Positions 1-10,820 of a stretch of 64,000 bases of DNA are shown in pieces. Source of the stretch: Distichodus sexfasciatus (lineage: Eukaryota; Chordata; Actinopteri; Characiformes; Distichodontidae). The stretch's first letter is position 1. Every line of letters starts with the position of its first letter. Location of the stretch: contig JAVGVS010000311.1 of the NCBI GenBank assembly GCA_032718565.1, forward strand, positions 154,501 through 218,500, written 5' to 3'. A model generated the notes under the pieces. The model had not been told where the DNA came from. It saw nothing but the letters and a program-made list of their open reading frames with translations, and did not search any database. A program made the translations under genes and the position numbers.

Positions 1-59
1 TCTCCAAGCCTTAATGTCAGGGGACGAGATGCAATAAGAGTCCCAAAAGATATAAATAT

Positions 60-80
60 TTGTGTGTGTGTTTGTGTGTG
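60..80. repeat. (TG)n microsatellite
   Basis: Short TG dinucleotide run with one interruption near the left edge of the window. Confidence 0.8.
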
Positions 81-262
81 ACCTCGGTATTACATTTTGT
101 GCTCATAAAGCATGATTTTCTCCAAACCATGTTTATGTGAATGAAATGTGATAGTAAGATCACTTGGGAGAACTAGTTTACTCCTCAATTTACGGACTTT
201 AGCCAGTGCTCTTATCCAATGTGACTTCTGTTTCCTAAGTATAAAATTGTGTATGAGTTTAT

Positions 263-489
263 GTGAGTGAGTATTTGTCATTGTGAACACAGCACAGCAC
301 ACAGTGCACCACAACCAAATGTGAGCTCTGCATTTAACCCATCCGTGAAGGAGCAGCGGGCAGCTAACAAGCACCCGGGGAGCAGTGCTTGGAGACGGTA
401 CCATGCTCATGGGTACCTCAGTGGTAACTTTACCAGCCCTGGATTCGAACCCGCGAACGCCCTACCGTTATGCCACCAACTGCCCCAGT
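263..489 (-). mobile_element. tRNA-derived SINE (family S1), nearly full length
   Basis: Reversed copy of the commonest SINE in the window. Read on the minus strand it has a tRNA-like head (GGTGGCATAACGGTAGGG, A-box-like; GGTTCGAATCC, B-box), then the S1 body (TACCACTGAG..., GAGCAAGG-like, CTGCTCC...GGGTTAAATGCAGAG) and the diagnostic tail CACAATGACAAATA. The small plus-strand reading frame here is translated SINE and not a gene. A pol III promoter may have driven the ancestor, but this copy has many substitutions and is presumably inactive. Confidence 0.85.
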
Positions 490-532
490 TAGTGCCAAAT
501 CCTGGCCAAGGACTGCAATGAATTTAATTTCA

Positions 533-748
533 TGAGTGGATATTCATAATAGTGAACCCACCACGCCACAGCACTGCACACAGTGTACCACAACGCAAAT
601 GTGACCTTCGCATTCGACCCCGACCCTGAAGAAGCAGTGGGCAGCTTTTTGGCAACACTCGGGGAGCAGTGACTTAAAAATACCACAGTGGCACCTTTTC
701 CAGTTTGGGATTTGAACCGGCGACCTTCCGATCACGGGGCCAACTATC
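533..748 (-). mobile_element. tRNA-derived SINE (family S1), degraded
   Basis: Second reversed S1 copy, only about 45 bp after the first. The B-box-like GGTTCAAATCC and the body words match the other copies, but the tail is altered (ATATTCATAATAGTGAAC) and the A-box end is cut. Two neighbouring same-strand copies could be independent insertions or a duplication. Confidence 0.75.
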
Positions 749-769
749 AAACGCACCTTTAAGTGCATT

Positions 770-1340
770 TACAGATGAACTTATTTGAAGAAATGACAAA
801 GCAGTAACAGGAGATAATGAATGACTGTGGATATAAATAAATAACCCTAATTAACTTCTCAGTTTCTAAGTGTTAATATGTTTTCCGGCAACAAGAGACA
901 CAATTTTTTTTTTCCCTCTAACTAAATTAAATGACTTGTTTGGGATCCAGCAACTTCTCCCTGGAGTACCATTAGCTCAATAAACAAACAAATAAATAAC
1001 ACCCAAATCCTTAGCAAACAGACGTGTTAATTCCCTTCTAATTTGCTTTCTAATTTCCCAGGGAACGTCGCATTTCTGTAGTAAACTTGTGTTCTGCCGC
1101 ACGCGCTCATTCAGGTTTTAATGGTACACAGAAGGGTTCCTGATCCCACAGGCGAGGCTCTGGGTACAACATTAGGTCAGATGACTGCGGGCAGGGTGGG
1201 AACTGTGTTAGAGTTGTTTAATTGTTAGAGCTCCAGGCTCTAAAACCGGGGAATGGCGTCCACCGCAGGGTCATCAGGGGTCATTATAAAGGGCCATTTG
1301 GATTATAATTGCAGTAAAATACGCTAAAATAATCTAATAT
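770..1340. other. Unassigned sequence
   Basis: AT-rich at first, then mixed-composition sequence with no recognisable gene, RNA or repeat. There are small AAAT-type runs near 830 and 985. Confidence 0.4.
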
Positions 1341-1382
1341 CATGGGAAAGAGAATACAGAGTTTGCAGGTTTTTGCAGAATT

Positions 1383-1676
1383 TTATCTTGTTTTCTTCTC
1401 CTACTTTTTATATCATTTTTCTTCTTGTTCCTTTCATCTCTCGTGCTTCTTCTACTTCTGGTTCTTTTCATATTTTCTTCTTCTTCTTCTGGTTATTTTC
1501 ATCTATTCTTCTTCTTCTTTTTCTTCTTCTTTTTCTTCTTCTTCTTCTTCTTCTTCTTCTTCTTCTTCTTCTGGTTCTTTTCATCTTTCTTCTTCTTCTT
1601 CTTCTTCTTCTTCTTCTTCTTCTTCTTCTTCTTCTTCTTCTGGTTCTTTTCATCTTTCTTCTTCTTCTTCTTCTTC

Positions 1677-1709
<33 letters not shown>

Positions 1710-2100
1710 TTCTTCTACCTCTTTTTTCTTCCTTTTTCCTTTTTTTTACTTTTTTACTTTTTTAAATCATTTTCTTCTTGTTCCTTTCATCTCTCTTGTA
1801 TTCTTCTTCTTCTTCTTTTCAGCTTCTTCTTCTTCTTCCACTACTACTACTACTACTGCTGCTGCTGCCAGCTTCTTCTCCCTCTTCTTTCATCTTTGCC
1901 TTCTTGTCCTTTTCATCTTTTCTTCCTTCTCCCTCTTAACCTTTTTCTTCTACTTCATCTTTTTTGTTCTTCTTTTCTTCTTTTTGTCCTTTCTTTCTCG
2001 TTCTTTTCTTCATTATCATCATCATCAGTATTTAAAATATTTTTTTCTTGTTCTTTTCATCATATTTCTTCTTCTTCTTCTTCTTCTTCTTCTTCTTCCT
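1383..2100. repeat. TTC-rich pyrimidine block with interspersed motif
   Basis: About 700 bp in which the plus strand is almost wholly pyrimidine. It contains long perfect TTC runs (about 1533-1571, 1587-1641, 2064-2098) and a CTA/CTG patch near 1837-1868. A motif like GTTCTTTTCATC recurs at about 1427, 1461, 1492, 1574, 1643, 1780, 1906 and 2050, splitting the block into irregular segments. The Ser-, Phe- and Leu-rich frames across it are repeat translations and not proteins. Mirror-symmetric polypyrimidine of this length can form triplex DNA (established for GAA/TTC tracts). Confidence 0.95.
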
Positions 2101-2145
2101 TCCGTAAACAAAAAATAAGCAATACATTTTCGCAATCCATGACCT

Positions 2146-2162
2146 CCTCTCTCTCTCTCTCT
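2146..2162. repeat. (CT)n microsatellite
   Basis: Short CT run just after the TTC block, continuing the same strand asymmetry. Confidence 0.8.
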
Positions 2163-2210
2163 TTTTGTTCTCTCTGTTTATTTCCCCAGCCTTCCTAGTT
2201 ACTCATGTTT

Positions 2211-2540
2211 CCTCTAGTCACTCAGGTTTTTACTTTCATTCCAATTCAGCCTCATCACACTATTTCCACACTAAGTTACACCATTTTTTCAAGAATTAGG
2301 TGTTAAAATTTCAAGAAAACAAATTTCGGAAAACAACTTTTTGAACTCACTCAAATTACGTGACTTCGCCAAATGAATCTAATTACTACTGTTAACCTGC
2401 ATTGAGCTTTGTATTCAAACTTGAGGTGGAGTGTGTAATGAAAGTGTATATAGTTGTTCATCACAAGGCAGCATTTTGTGTGGGCTGTATTAAGTGTAGA
2501 GGTCAGAATTCTGTCTATTGGACTCTAGCAGTTGCATAAA
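2211..2540. other. Unassigned sequence
   Basis: AT-rich sequence with no recognisable gene or repeat. Confidence 0.4.
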
Positions 2541-2543
2541 TTA

Positions 2544-2584
2544 ATGTGTGTCTCTGTGTGTGTGTCTGTGTGTGTGTGTGTGTG
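2544..2584. repeat. (TG)n microsatellite
   Basis: TG dinucleotide run with two TCTG interruptions. Confidence 0.9.
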
Positions 2585-2890
2585 GCGCATTTCCGTGCCC
2601 AACCTGTTTCCAGAGCATGAGCTCAAGTGTACCTAATAAAACTTCAGGCATTATAGGCTCTCTGCAGGAACGACATGTTGCATGTCTGTAAATCAAGCTG
2701 ACATGTTTTACTACAACATATTTATTTTGTGAGTCTGTGTGTAATTTGTCTGGTCAGTTTTGTTTTACATCCGCAGTTTACTTTCTGTTTTATCTCATCC
2801 CCAAGGACTCCTCTTATAAAAAGGGTTACTAACTGATTTGTAATCCATGGCTTGTAGACAAGTTTTTTTTGTGTCATTATAACAGTTCTT

Positions 2891-3100
2891 AGAGTGAGTG
2901 ATTATTTGTCATTGTAGACACCTGGCACGCTTTACAGTGCCTGACCAAATCTTGACCTCTGCATTTTAACCCATCGTGAAGGAGCAGTGAGCAGCTAACA
3001 GCGCCCGCAGACAGTGTTGGGGACGGTACCTTGCTCTTGATACCTCGAGCGTAACTTTATGATCACAGGGCGAACACCCTACCGTTACGCCACCAACTGT
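2891..3100 (-). mobile_element. tRNA-derived SINE (family S1)
   Basis: Reversed S1 copy. The tail (GTGATTATTTGTCATTGT, read on plus) is at the left and the tRNA-like head (GGTGGCGTAACGGTAGGGTG on minus) at the right. The B-box segment is deleted between the body and the A-box half, so this copy lost an internal promoter element. Confidence 0.85.
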
Positions 3101-3539
3101 TGTGATTTAATGGGAACATTAATGGGAATCATCAACTCAGACGCCACGGTTGGTTCCGGCAGATGATATATGAAAATCTAGTAACTCATCAAGAAAATCC
3201 AGCACTACTTTAACGGCGGAATCCTGGTGTTGTTTTAATAGTAAACACACCGTAACAAATAGTTCTGATGCTTCCATCGATGTATGATGAATGTAATTAG
3301 CAGCTAGCCTCATGAACAACCTGATTGGAACTTATTTATAGCCCTTGTGGTCTTACTGTAAAGTGGGCTGGCAAAAGTTCAGGGCAGAAATGGAATTATC
3401 AATTACAGCTGTGAGGAAAGAAAGTGTCTGTTTAACACATTTTGCTGTTTCCTCTATGCATAGTGTTTTTTCTCCGTGTATTTTCTCCTACCGCTCTCTC
3501 TCTCTCTTTCTTTCTTGATGTCTCATTTTTTATGTTTCA

Positions 3540-4660
3540 GTGTTTTTGTGTCTTTATATTTCTGCATGTCTGTTTTGTTCTTTCCTTCTTGCCATGTCTG
3601 CATTATTCTCTTTTCTGGAGTTTGTTTCTGAATGTGTGTTTTTGTGTCTCTGTGTTGCTCTTTGTATTTCTCTCTCTGCTCTCTGTGTCTTTTTGTATTT
3701 CTCTTTTGCGTTTGTTTCTGTTTCTGAATATTTTGTATCTCTCTCTGTGGCCCTCTTTTTAGTTCTCTCTCTGTCTCTGCTGTGTCTTGCATTCCCTGCT
3801 TTTTTGTGTTCGTTTCTGTTGCTGAATGTTTTTGTGTGTCTCTGTGTGTTACTCTTTATTTCTCTCTATCTCTCTGTGTCTTTACTGTTCTCTTTTTGTG
3901 TTCGTTTCTGTTTCTGAATGTGTTTTTGTGTCTCTCACCATGTTACTCTTTATTTCTCTCCCTGTCTCTATCTCTCTGTGTCTTTACTGTTCTCTTTTTA
4001 CGTTCATTTCTGTTTCTGAATGTGTTTTTGTGTCTCTGTGAGTCTCTTTATTTCTCTCCCTGTCTCTCTACGTCTGTGTGTCTTTACTGTTCTCTTTTTA
4101 CGTTCATTTCTGTTTCTGAATGTTTTTGTGTCTCTCTGTGTTACTCTTTATTTCTCTCCCTCTCTCTATCTCTCTGTGTCTTTACTGTTCTCTCTCTTTT
4201 TGTATTACGTTTCTGTTTCTAGATGTTTTTGTGTCTCTCTGTTGCACTACTATTTCTCTGTCTGTCTCTATCTCTCTGTATCTTTGTATGTACCCTTTTT
4301 ACGTTAAAAGTTTCTGTTGCTGAATGTGTTTTTGTGTCTCAATAATGTTGCTCTTTATTTCTCTCTGTCTCTACCTCTGTGTCTTTGGCCCACTCCCCTA
4401 TTTTTTTGCGTTCGTTTCTGTTGCTGAATGTTGTTTTGTGGCCGTGTGTTTCTCATTCATTCACTGCTCCCTCTGCTTTCTCACTCTCATCTCGTTCATT
4501 CTTCATGTGCACTGTTTTTCTTTTTGTGTTCGCTTCTCTCTTCTTCTGGGGTTTTTGTATTTCTTTCTTTCTTTTTATGTTTCTCTACATTTTCTCATTT
4601 TGATGAGTTTGTTTCTGACTGTGTGTTTGTGTCTGCATTATTCAAGCATTCGTGGGTTAT
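3540..4660. repeat. Degenerate ~100 bp pyrimidine-rich tandem array
   Basis: A repeat marked by TTTCTGAATGTG(T)TTTTGTG recurs with starts near 3630, 3726, 3824, 3916, 4018, 4118, 4222, 4322 and 4426, and again near 4617. Spacings are 92-104 bp, with one double interval. Between markers each unit carries ACTCTTTATTTCTCTC, CTCTGTGTCTTTACTG and CGTTCATTTCTG words. The plus strand is strongly T/C plus G and A-poor, so several hydrophobic Phe/Leu/Ser/Cys frames stay open by composition. I do not regard any as a gene. Confidence 0.85.
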
Positions 4661-5240
4661 TCGTCATAATCAAGACGGCGTTCCCTGTATCTACGTCGCA
4701 AGCTCCGCCCGCTCTGATGCCTGCTCCCAGGGATCCGCCCACCCCCTTGCCAGCTCCCAGAGATTCATCCACTCCCGTGCCTGTCATTCCTCATATCGTC
4801 TGACATGTTCTCTCTGAATGTCTCTCGTTTTTTTTTCTTTTGCATGTGTGATTTATATAAGCTATAAGGGAGCAGGCGATGCGGCATGAGCCGATTATCA
4901 GTGCTGACTACAGCTCATGAAGCAGAAATCATCTGACGTTGTTGAACTCTGCAAGCGCCCGAACAATTTTAAGTGCCGGAGTTCTCGTGATAAGGGCCAG
5001 CGAATGTGATTCACCCGAGACTTGAATGCGGCGTCTCCCGTCAGAATCTGCGCTGCTAATCCTGGTGAAGGTGGGCACAGCAGGAAGAAGGCGAGACCAG
5101 CGGAGGAGAAAGTAGGGAAGTCTCCGCAAGACAAATGTCAAATTTCTGATCCGTCAGAAAGGTACAAACTCTTCAAAACGGTGACATAAAATACTTTCAT
5201 TCGTGAGCACTTAATGTAATTTTGTTCGACTTGGAATTTA
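4661..5240. other. Unassigned sequence
   Basis: Contains a small internal near-duplication around 4709-4775 (GCTCCCAG(G/A)GATxC words) and otherwise mixed-composition DNA without a recognisable gene. Confidence 0.35.
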
Positions 5241-5244
5241 TGAC

Positions 5245-5400
5245 ATTTCGAAGATGCTCTTATGCTGAGCGACTTCAATTTTTCCTAGTTAGTCTCCCTG
5301 GAGCAATTTTGGGAAAGAGTTGTGCTCAGTAGTGCTTTCTGGGGCAGTGTTTTCTGCCATTTGAACCCCAATCTTACATAGTCTGACAGAGTGTCAGTTC
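5245..5400 (-). mobile_element. Fragment of an L2-tailed SINE (family S3)
   Basis: Read on plus it has GATGCTCTTATGCTGAGCGA, TCTCCCTGGAGCAATTTTGG, then GTTGTGCTCAGTAG and a TTTGAACCCCAATC B-box-like word. This order matches reversed fish SINEs whose tail resembles an L2-type LINE 3' end. Divergence is high, so family placement is tentative. Confidence 0.45.
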
Positions 5401-5702
5401 CTTGAACCAACGTTTTACGTCCAGTCACCGGCACACGCTCTGCACAGGTCGAGTTCCCGGCCCACAGCACAGCTGATGCTGCCGATTAGCTAATTGGCGC
5501 GTTGGATGGTGCCGCGGAGGTGAAATACCAGGCTCTGTGCAGAGCGGTGCCACGAGGACCAAGGATTAGAGCTGACAAACCACTGCTGGGAATTGATACA
5601 AAAAATCGTGGTGAAAAAAAAAAGGTTTAGACCACCACTCCAATCACTGCACGTAGACGTTTCACTTGTCCCCATTTCCCAGTGTGTCTACATGAGTGCG
5701 AC

Positions 5703-5915
5703 AGAGTGAATGATTATTTGTCATTGTGAGCGCCAGCACAACCCGACAACCGCAGTGCACCATAGCGAATGTGATCTCAGAATTAATTACATCCGTGAAA
5801 GAGCAGTGGGCAGCTGACATGGCCAGCCCGGGGAGCAGTACTTGTGGATGGTACCTTGCTCATGAGTACCTCACTGGTACCTTTAACAGTCCAGGACTCA
5901 AGCAAACCACTTCTG
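5703..5915 (-). mobile_element. tRNA-derived SINE (family S1), head lost
   Basis: The tail and body match S1 (GTGAATGATTATTTGTCATT, GAGCAGTGGGCAGCTGACAT, TACCTTGCTCATGAGTACCT). Similarity stops near the place where the B-box should begin, so the tRNA-like head is missing or unrecognisable. Confidence 0.75.
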
Positions 5916-5930
5916 AAGTCACTCCCTAGC

Positions 5931-6620
5931 ACGGTATCTTCGCTGCATGCTGGAAATCAAGCATCTGTGATTCATCATTAAAAATTGGTAAAAATGGTGA
6001 CTTCAAGAGTGGTGCTGTCGGAGGATGCCAAATTTTTAATACGCCAGTCCGTAAAATGTGCTTATAGACTTTCAGCAGTGAGCGTTAGCCGTATAAGCTT
6101 TTGCGAGCTTTAATCAAAACTGGCTGAACAATGTCAGAATGTGTGAACTATTACCGATTGAACCATCATGACCAAGTGCAGCAGTACAACAAATTAATTT
6201 AGCCACCTAATGCAGCATGCTGCTGGCGTGTTTAAAAAAGTCAGCTTCGAAAGCACGCTCAGCGTGTTTAGAGCTCCATTTTTGTCCTCACGGCGTTATA
6301 CCGAAAGCAACACTTCCCCCCAACTTTATCGTCGAGAATTGTCGCCTGGTAAATTATCACTGCATTTCCGCAATAAACAATTTCTTGTCGAGTCGCACAT
6401 GTAATCCACATTAGCTTTGACGTTTATATGTTTTTAGTTGTTGTTATGTAGCGTAGTTTGCAAAATCTTCAATTTTTTTGTTATATACAATCCAGCTTAC
6501 TTTGATCCCATTTTGTTTACTGACTTTACCTCAATGTTTGCAGCAGGTGTTACGTTTTACAACAATTCTGCATTTCTACTTTCTACAGGGCAGTGAGTTA
6601 TTCATATTTATATTTATATT
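5931..6620. other. Unassigned sequence
   Basis: No gene, RNA gene or repeat family recognised. Short open frames near 6210-6414 have no recognisable protein character. Confidence 0.35.
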
Positions 6621-6622
6621 TA

Positions 6623-6812
6623 ACCGCCGTTGCAACTTGCTCTGCGTTTCGGCTCCACCATCTCCGCTATTGCACCGCGACTGCACGCCGTCTGGGTGTA
6701 CCGTCTCCGTCATTTGTCGTTGCAACCGCCCAACGTTCGACTTTACTGTCTCCGCCAACTATAACATGGCGTTTCGTCTCCACCGTCTCAGCCACTGCTG
6801 ATGCAACTGCTA
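6623..6812. repeat. Degenerate CpG-containing tandem repeat
   Basis: Words of the type CCGTCTCCGxCA and GTTGCAAC recur about four times (CACCATCTCCGCTATTGCAC, ACCGTCTCCGTCATTTGTCG, ACTGTCTCCGCCAACTATAA, CACCGTCTCAGCCACTG), at roughly 40-60 bp spacing. This small G+C-rich island in AT-rich surroundings is probably a decayed minisatellite. The short frames over it are not credible proteins. Confidence 0.45.
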
Positions 6813-6814
6813 TT

Positions 6815-7330
6815 AAGAAGTAGAGTTTTCTAAAATTACAAAAGGTATTAAATAATCTCAATCTATCACTAAACACAATATATAATATTTTTGGCATGAA
6901 TGTCACAATTCTAGAACAGGTTACTGTAAACAAATACCTGTTGGCTAGATAACACTCACCACATTACTGATGCTCCGGTATAAGGTAAAGGCAAAAATTG
7001 TTAAATCTTTTATCTAACGACCAAGCATCGTTGTTCAAATGACTCTACTTCCTGTATTTATTCTGAGACACTGCTGGCATCTTTAAACTCTGCTACGTAA
7101 CGTTCACTGGTTCGCTTATTTATAAACCCTTCTTAGCTCCTTATCGCCGAATTTAACTCAGTTACTACAGTTAACCTCGATGCTCATATACATTGTACGT
7201 TCCTCAGAATATATCAGAATACAGCAGTCTAAAACCCGTCACCTCTATCTATGTTACGCGTCATTTCAAACTGCTGCTGCTAGCGATAAGAGACAGTTTG
7301 ATTCGCATGACAACTTTCAATTTGAATATC
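6815..7330. other. Unassigned sequence
   Basis: AT-rich, no recognisable gene or repeat. Confidence 0.35.
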
Positions 7331-7332
7331 GA

Positions 7333-7466
7333 CATTATTATTATTATTATTATTATTGGTATTATTATTATTATTGTGTTAATATTAACAACAACAATAA
7401 CATGCTACAACAATCAAAACAACAATCATAACAGCAACAATAATAATAATTATAATAATAATAATA
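7333..7466. repeat. Compound ATT / AAC / AAT microsatellite
   Basis: ATT repeats (7333-7376) are followed by AAC and AAT repeats (7387-7466). The Ile/Asn/Tyr-rich frames here are microsatellite translations. Confidence 0.9.
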
Positions 7467-7620
7467 TGTGGCAATAACCATTGGCAATATATGCTTCTTC
7501 ATAAGTTTTGACTAGTTTGTAAAATAACATCAAAATGATGACTTATGGTACATTGATTTAACACTAACGCTAAACAGTTAAAACAGTATATAGCCCCGAA
7601 TGCTATCATGTCGGCTGATA

Positions 7621-8253
7621 TGTGACTCTGCGGCAAACCAGTCGCTTATGCATAAAGGGAGGTTTCGAGAAAAGCGACCGTTTATGTCGTGAGAGAAAAT
7701 GTTGGATTTTTTGTTTTTAGTGTTTTTGAAACAGTGGAAGGTCTATGCTGCTGGTAGCAGATAAATTTATTTGAAAAAGCTTCCCTTTCCGTCTAAAACG
7801 TGACTTTCTTGAGGTGAAGATTCGAATTCCAGCAGAGATATTCGCGTTCTGTTTTGACAGTCTACTCAACAATATTTCACGTCACTGATGCGACTAGCAT
7901 GAAGATATTTCTCCGGAATCCATCTCCGTCTCGAGTTGGTCGCTTCCGCGCGGGTAGGCTATCCGTGTGGCTGTGAATGCAGCGTGGATACCGTAAAAAT
8001 ATAACATGGCCGCGACCGCACCAAGCGTCTGTGAGTGCTACGGCGATAGTCAACTTCAAAGGCAGATTTCTCCGTTTCTCTCTTGGCGTGACAGGAGAAA
8101 CCCGACTCCTTTGAATGTTGATATCTCAGTCATATGTCGTCCGATTCATTCCATATAGGTATCGTTTGGAAGGTTGATTTATGCACTTGAAAGCATAATA
8201 ACTCAATTTTGAAAATTTGCGACAAGCGACTGGTTTTTGCTGTGCAGAGTGCA
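7621..8253 (+). mobile_element. Short inverted-repeat DNA transposon M1, copy A
   Basis: About 630 bp. The left end reads TGTGACTCTGCGGCAAACCA, and the right end reads GACAAGCGACTGGTTTTTGC then TGTGCAGAGT, the inverted counterpart. The body shares long stretches with the copies at 24.87, 53.80, 59.71 and 63.48 kb, for example GAGTGCTACGGCGATAGTCA, GGTAGGCTATCCGTGTGGCT and GGAGAAACCCGACTCCTTTG. No transposase frame is present, so it must have been mobilised in trans. TA precedes the left end. The right end is mutated, so the duplication cannot be confirmed in this copy. Confidence 0.85.
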
Positions 8254-8509
8254 TTAACATTTTAGAGCTCTTCAGCCCTGTGGTGGACGGATCGATAGCT
8301 ACGCCTGTCCGCGCTGATGGATTAGAGGCAGATGCCAGGACGGATGCGGAGGCAGCGGCAGCATGGGATTTTAGCAAAGCTCTGAACACACCTCTTGATT
8401 TTGACTGCACATAAAAGCGAGTGAACACTGTGATCCTGTAGCCACTTGGAAGCTAATTGAGCTCTTGTTTGAACACCAGGGGAATGGCGACTCACGACCA
8501 AGTCTCTTT
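8254..8509. other. Unassigned sequence after M1
   Basis: Mixed-composition, low-repeat sequence around 8255-8460 with CpG-containing words. No gene recognised. Confidence 0.35.
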
Positions 8510-8532
8510 ACACACACACACACACACACACA
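8510..8532. repeat. (CA)n microsatellite
   Basis: Uninterrupted CA run. Confidence 0.9.
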
Positions 8533-8842
8533 GAAGCAGGCTGTGAGCACCTGCTCCTGAATACCAACATCCTGGGAGATCAGCATCCTGGCAACAAACT
8601 GGCCTCCAGAAAGTTCTGGAAGCAGCGTGTGTGTGTACTGCGTGTGGCTGTGCCTATCTTGAAATGCCCAGCCATGCTGTGTGTGCTGGCGTGTGTGTTT
8701 TTACACATACCATGCTTTCTCTCTGTACCTGATGAGATGCTTAATAGTATTAGTTATGTATTTACTGTGTGTATGTCCCGAAACAGACGAGAGAGAATGC
8801 GTTCGTGTGTATTCTCCATATCATGATTTCTTAACAAAAGTG

Positions 8843-9008
8843 ACAGTGAGTGATTGTCACTGTGAACACAGCACAGCACCACTCTGCTTTTGACTCATCC
8901 GCCAAAGGGCAGTGGGCAACTTTGTTGTTGGCACGCACCTGGGAGCAGTCGCCCAGGGACATACCTTGCTCATGAGTACCTCAGTGGTACATTTTTCTGG
9001 TCCGGCAT
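8843..9008 (-). mobile_element. tRNA-derived SINE (family S1), 3' part
   Basis: The reversed S1 tail (ACAGTGAGTGATTGTCACTG) and body (GGGCAGTGGGCAACTTTG, TACCTTGCTCATGAGTACCT) are clear. The tRNA-like head is absent beyond TCTGGTCCGGCA. Confidence 0.8.
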
Positions 9009-9009
9009 A

Positions 9010-9780
9010 TTTAGTTGATATATATCCTGAGAAAGACATAAAAAAACATGTGTGTGATGTTTTTTCGTGAGAGATGCTGATTATATTGATACTCTCTTGA
9101 GAATTTGCCATTTGCCAACACATTGTGAGCATTAGAGATATACTCTGAGGTGTTTACAAATTCCATCCACACTTTCCCCCATGCTTTCATTTTCTGACTG
9201 AAGACAAATGAATATAAAATTTGTCAGTGGGACAGAGAGTAAAAAGTAAAGGAAAGATCCATATTTCAGCAAGCCAGTCAAAAAACAAAAGCGCCCAGTA
9301 GAAAAGTCCTAGTGAGTTATGGGACTGGAAAGCAAACTTAATCTAGTGGTTTGTAGTGGATTCAGTAGTTGTCTTTTTGGATAAAGCCTTCAATTAACTT
9401 TCAGTCAGAGACTTTATATGACATACTGTGAAGGATTTTTGTAAATGGTGCTTTTCCTAAGAGTAAACAGTAAAGCAGGATGTAAACAACACAAAATGGG
9501 ATTATGTTAGCCAATTGTTGTAGTAATAGTAAATTTCTAAATATTATTTACTGATTCAAATGTTAATGATAAACTTATGTTACATTTTAATTTAAGTAAT
9601 TTGAATATTTCTTTTGAGTATATGCATGCTTTTGGCACTTTTGAACACTTTCATACAGTATATGATTTCATATGGATAATCATTATTATAGATATTTTAA
9701 TTCGCTGAAAATCTTCTCAACAAATATGTCTTAATGTGGTAAAACTTGAACAGTTCTGCTTCTGTTTTATCCCATCCCTG
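9010..9780. other. Unassigned AT-rich sequence
   Basis: Nothing recognised. AT-rich with no credible reading frame. Confidence 0.35.
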
Positions 9781-9782
9781 TG

Positions 9783-10026
9783 TTGTGTGGGTTTTTCTCA
9801 GAATTAGCTTCGTTTCCTCCAGTCCAGCGTCCGCTATAGGTTATTTGATTACTCTAAATTGGCCCCTTAGGTGTGGATGTGAGTGTGTTTGTGCGAGTGT
9901 GTGTACCCTGTGGTGCATTGTCTCACCCAGCGTTGGGCCCCGCCTCGTGCCTGAAGTCGCAGTATAGGCTCCAGTCTCCGCAACGCAATCCCGATAGGGA
10001 TTAAGCCTTTCATAAAATGAATAAAT
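9783..10026 (+). mobile_element. DANA/mermaid-like SINE (family S2), head lost
   Basis: Contains the S2 body order: GTTTCCTCCAGTCCAGCGTC, ACTCTAAATTGGCCCCTTAG, GTGGATGTGAGTGTGTTTGT, then CAGCGTTGGGCCCCGCCTCG, GGCTCCAGTCTCCGCAACGC and a terminal ATGAATAAAT. It aligns with the more complete copy at 33.4 kb. The tRNA-like head is missing. It lies directly before an S1 fragment. Confidence 0.75.
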
Positions 10027-10036
10027 ATTGTAACCA

Positions 10037-10205
10037 ACTGTCTCGTGATCAAAAGGTGGCCGGTTCGATCTGCCTACCGGTGAAGATGCCACTGAGGTGA
10101 TCGTGAGCAAGTGCGATCCAGGCCACTGTCGGCTGCTCACTGCTCCTTCACGCATAGTTTAAATGCAGAGATCACATTTCATTGTGGTGCACTGTGGTTT
10201 ACACG
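10037..10205 (+). mobile_element. tRNA-derived SINE (family S1), partial
   Basis: Starts within the tRNA-like head (CTCGTGATCAAAAGGTGGCC, then a GGTTCGATC B-box) and continues through GCCACTGAGGTGATCGTGAG and AAATGCAGAGATCACATTTC. The A-box and the terminal tail are missing. Confidence 0.75.
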
Positions 10206-10820
10206 CACTTTCATCCCCTAAAAAAAAAAAAAGATGCTCGGGCCTTGTTAGATGGACCCTGACTGCCAAACGAGAGAACAGCTTTTTACCAGAAGTCGCG
10301 CGAATGCTTACCCAAAACTGCCAACATGAAGGAAAGCTATAGGGACGGTTTAGTGTGGTCTCATATGAGACATGGTCTATTAATGGAATGCCTGTTGGAT
10401 GGCAAAGCTTCCAAAAGTCCCTCATTTGTTATCAAGACCTGGGGAGTGCCAAGAACAGATTTAGAGCTAAATCCCCCAGAAGTCCAGCGCTAATAACGCC
10501 CATGAGGCGTGTACCCAAGTGGCTTACATGGGAATTGGGGATATAAGTAGAGGCAAATATGCACTCTATTTGTCCTTATGCAGTTTTAGTATCAAGTTTT
10601 ATGTGGCGAAAAAAGCTCATAAATGGCATAAGTCACAGCCTAGACCAAAGTTTCAAAAAAAAAAAAAAACATTTCATTGCGGCTTTTCTCAAGGAGAGCT
10701 TAAACCAAGCAACTACTGACTCTCCTTGACCTCAGTAAAGTGGAGAGTAATTCACAAGTTTCGTCTCAATATAATTTAATATCAATTCAACGAAAATGCA
10801 GATGTTACAAAAGTCTGCTA

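Noticed and set aside
1342..2198. Frames of about 257 residues rich in Ser, Phe or Leu, and an Arg-rich minus frame
   Set aside because: Direct translations of TTC/GAA microsatellite in different frames.
3442..4817. Hydrophobic frames resembling membrane proteins
   Set aside because: Composition effect of a pyrimidine-rich ~100 bp tandem array. Overlapping frames look alike and are not conserved as codons.
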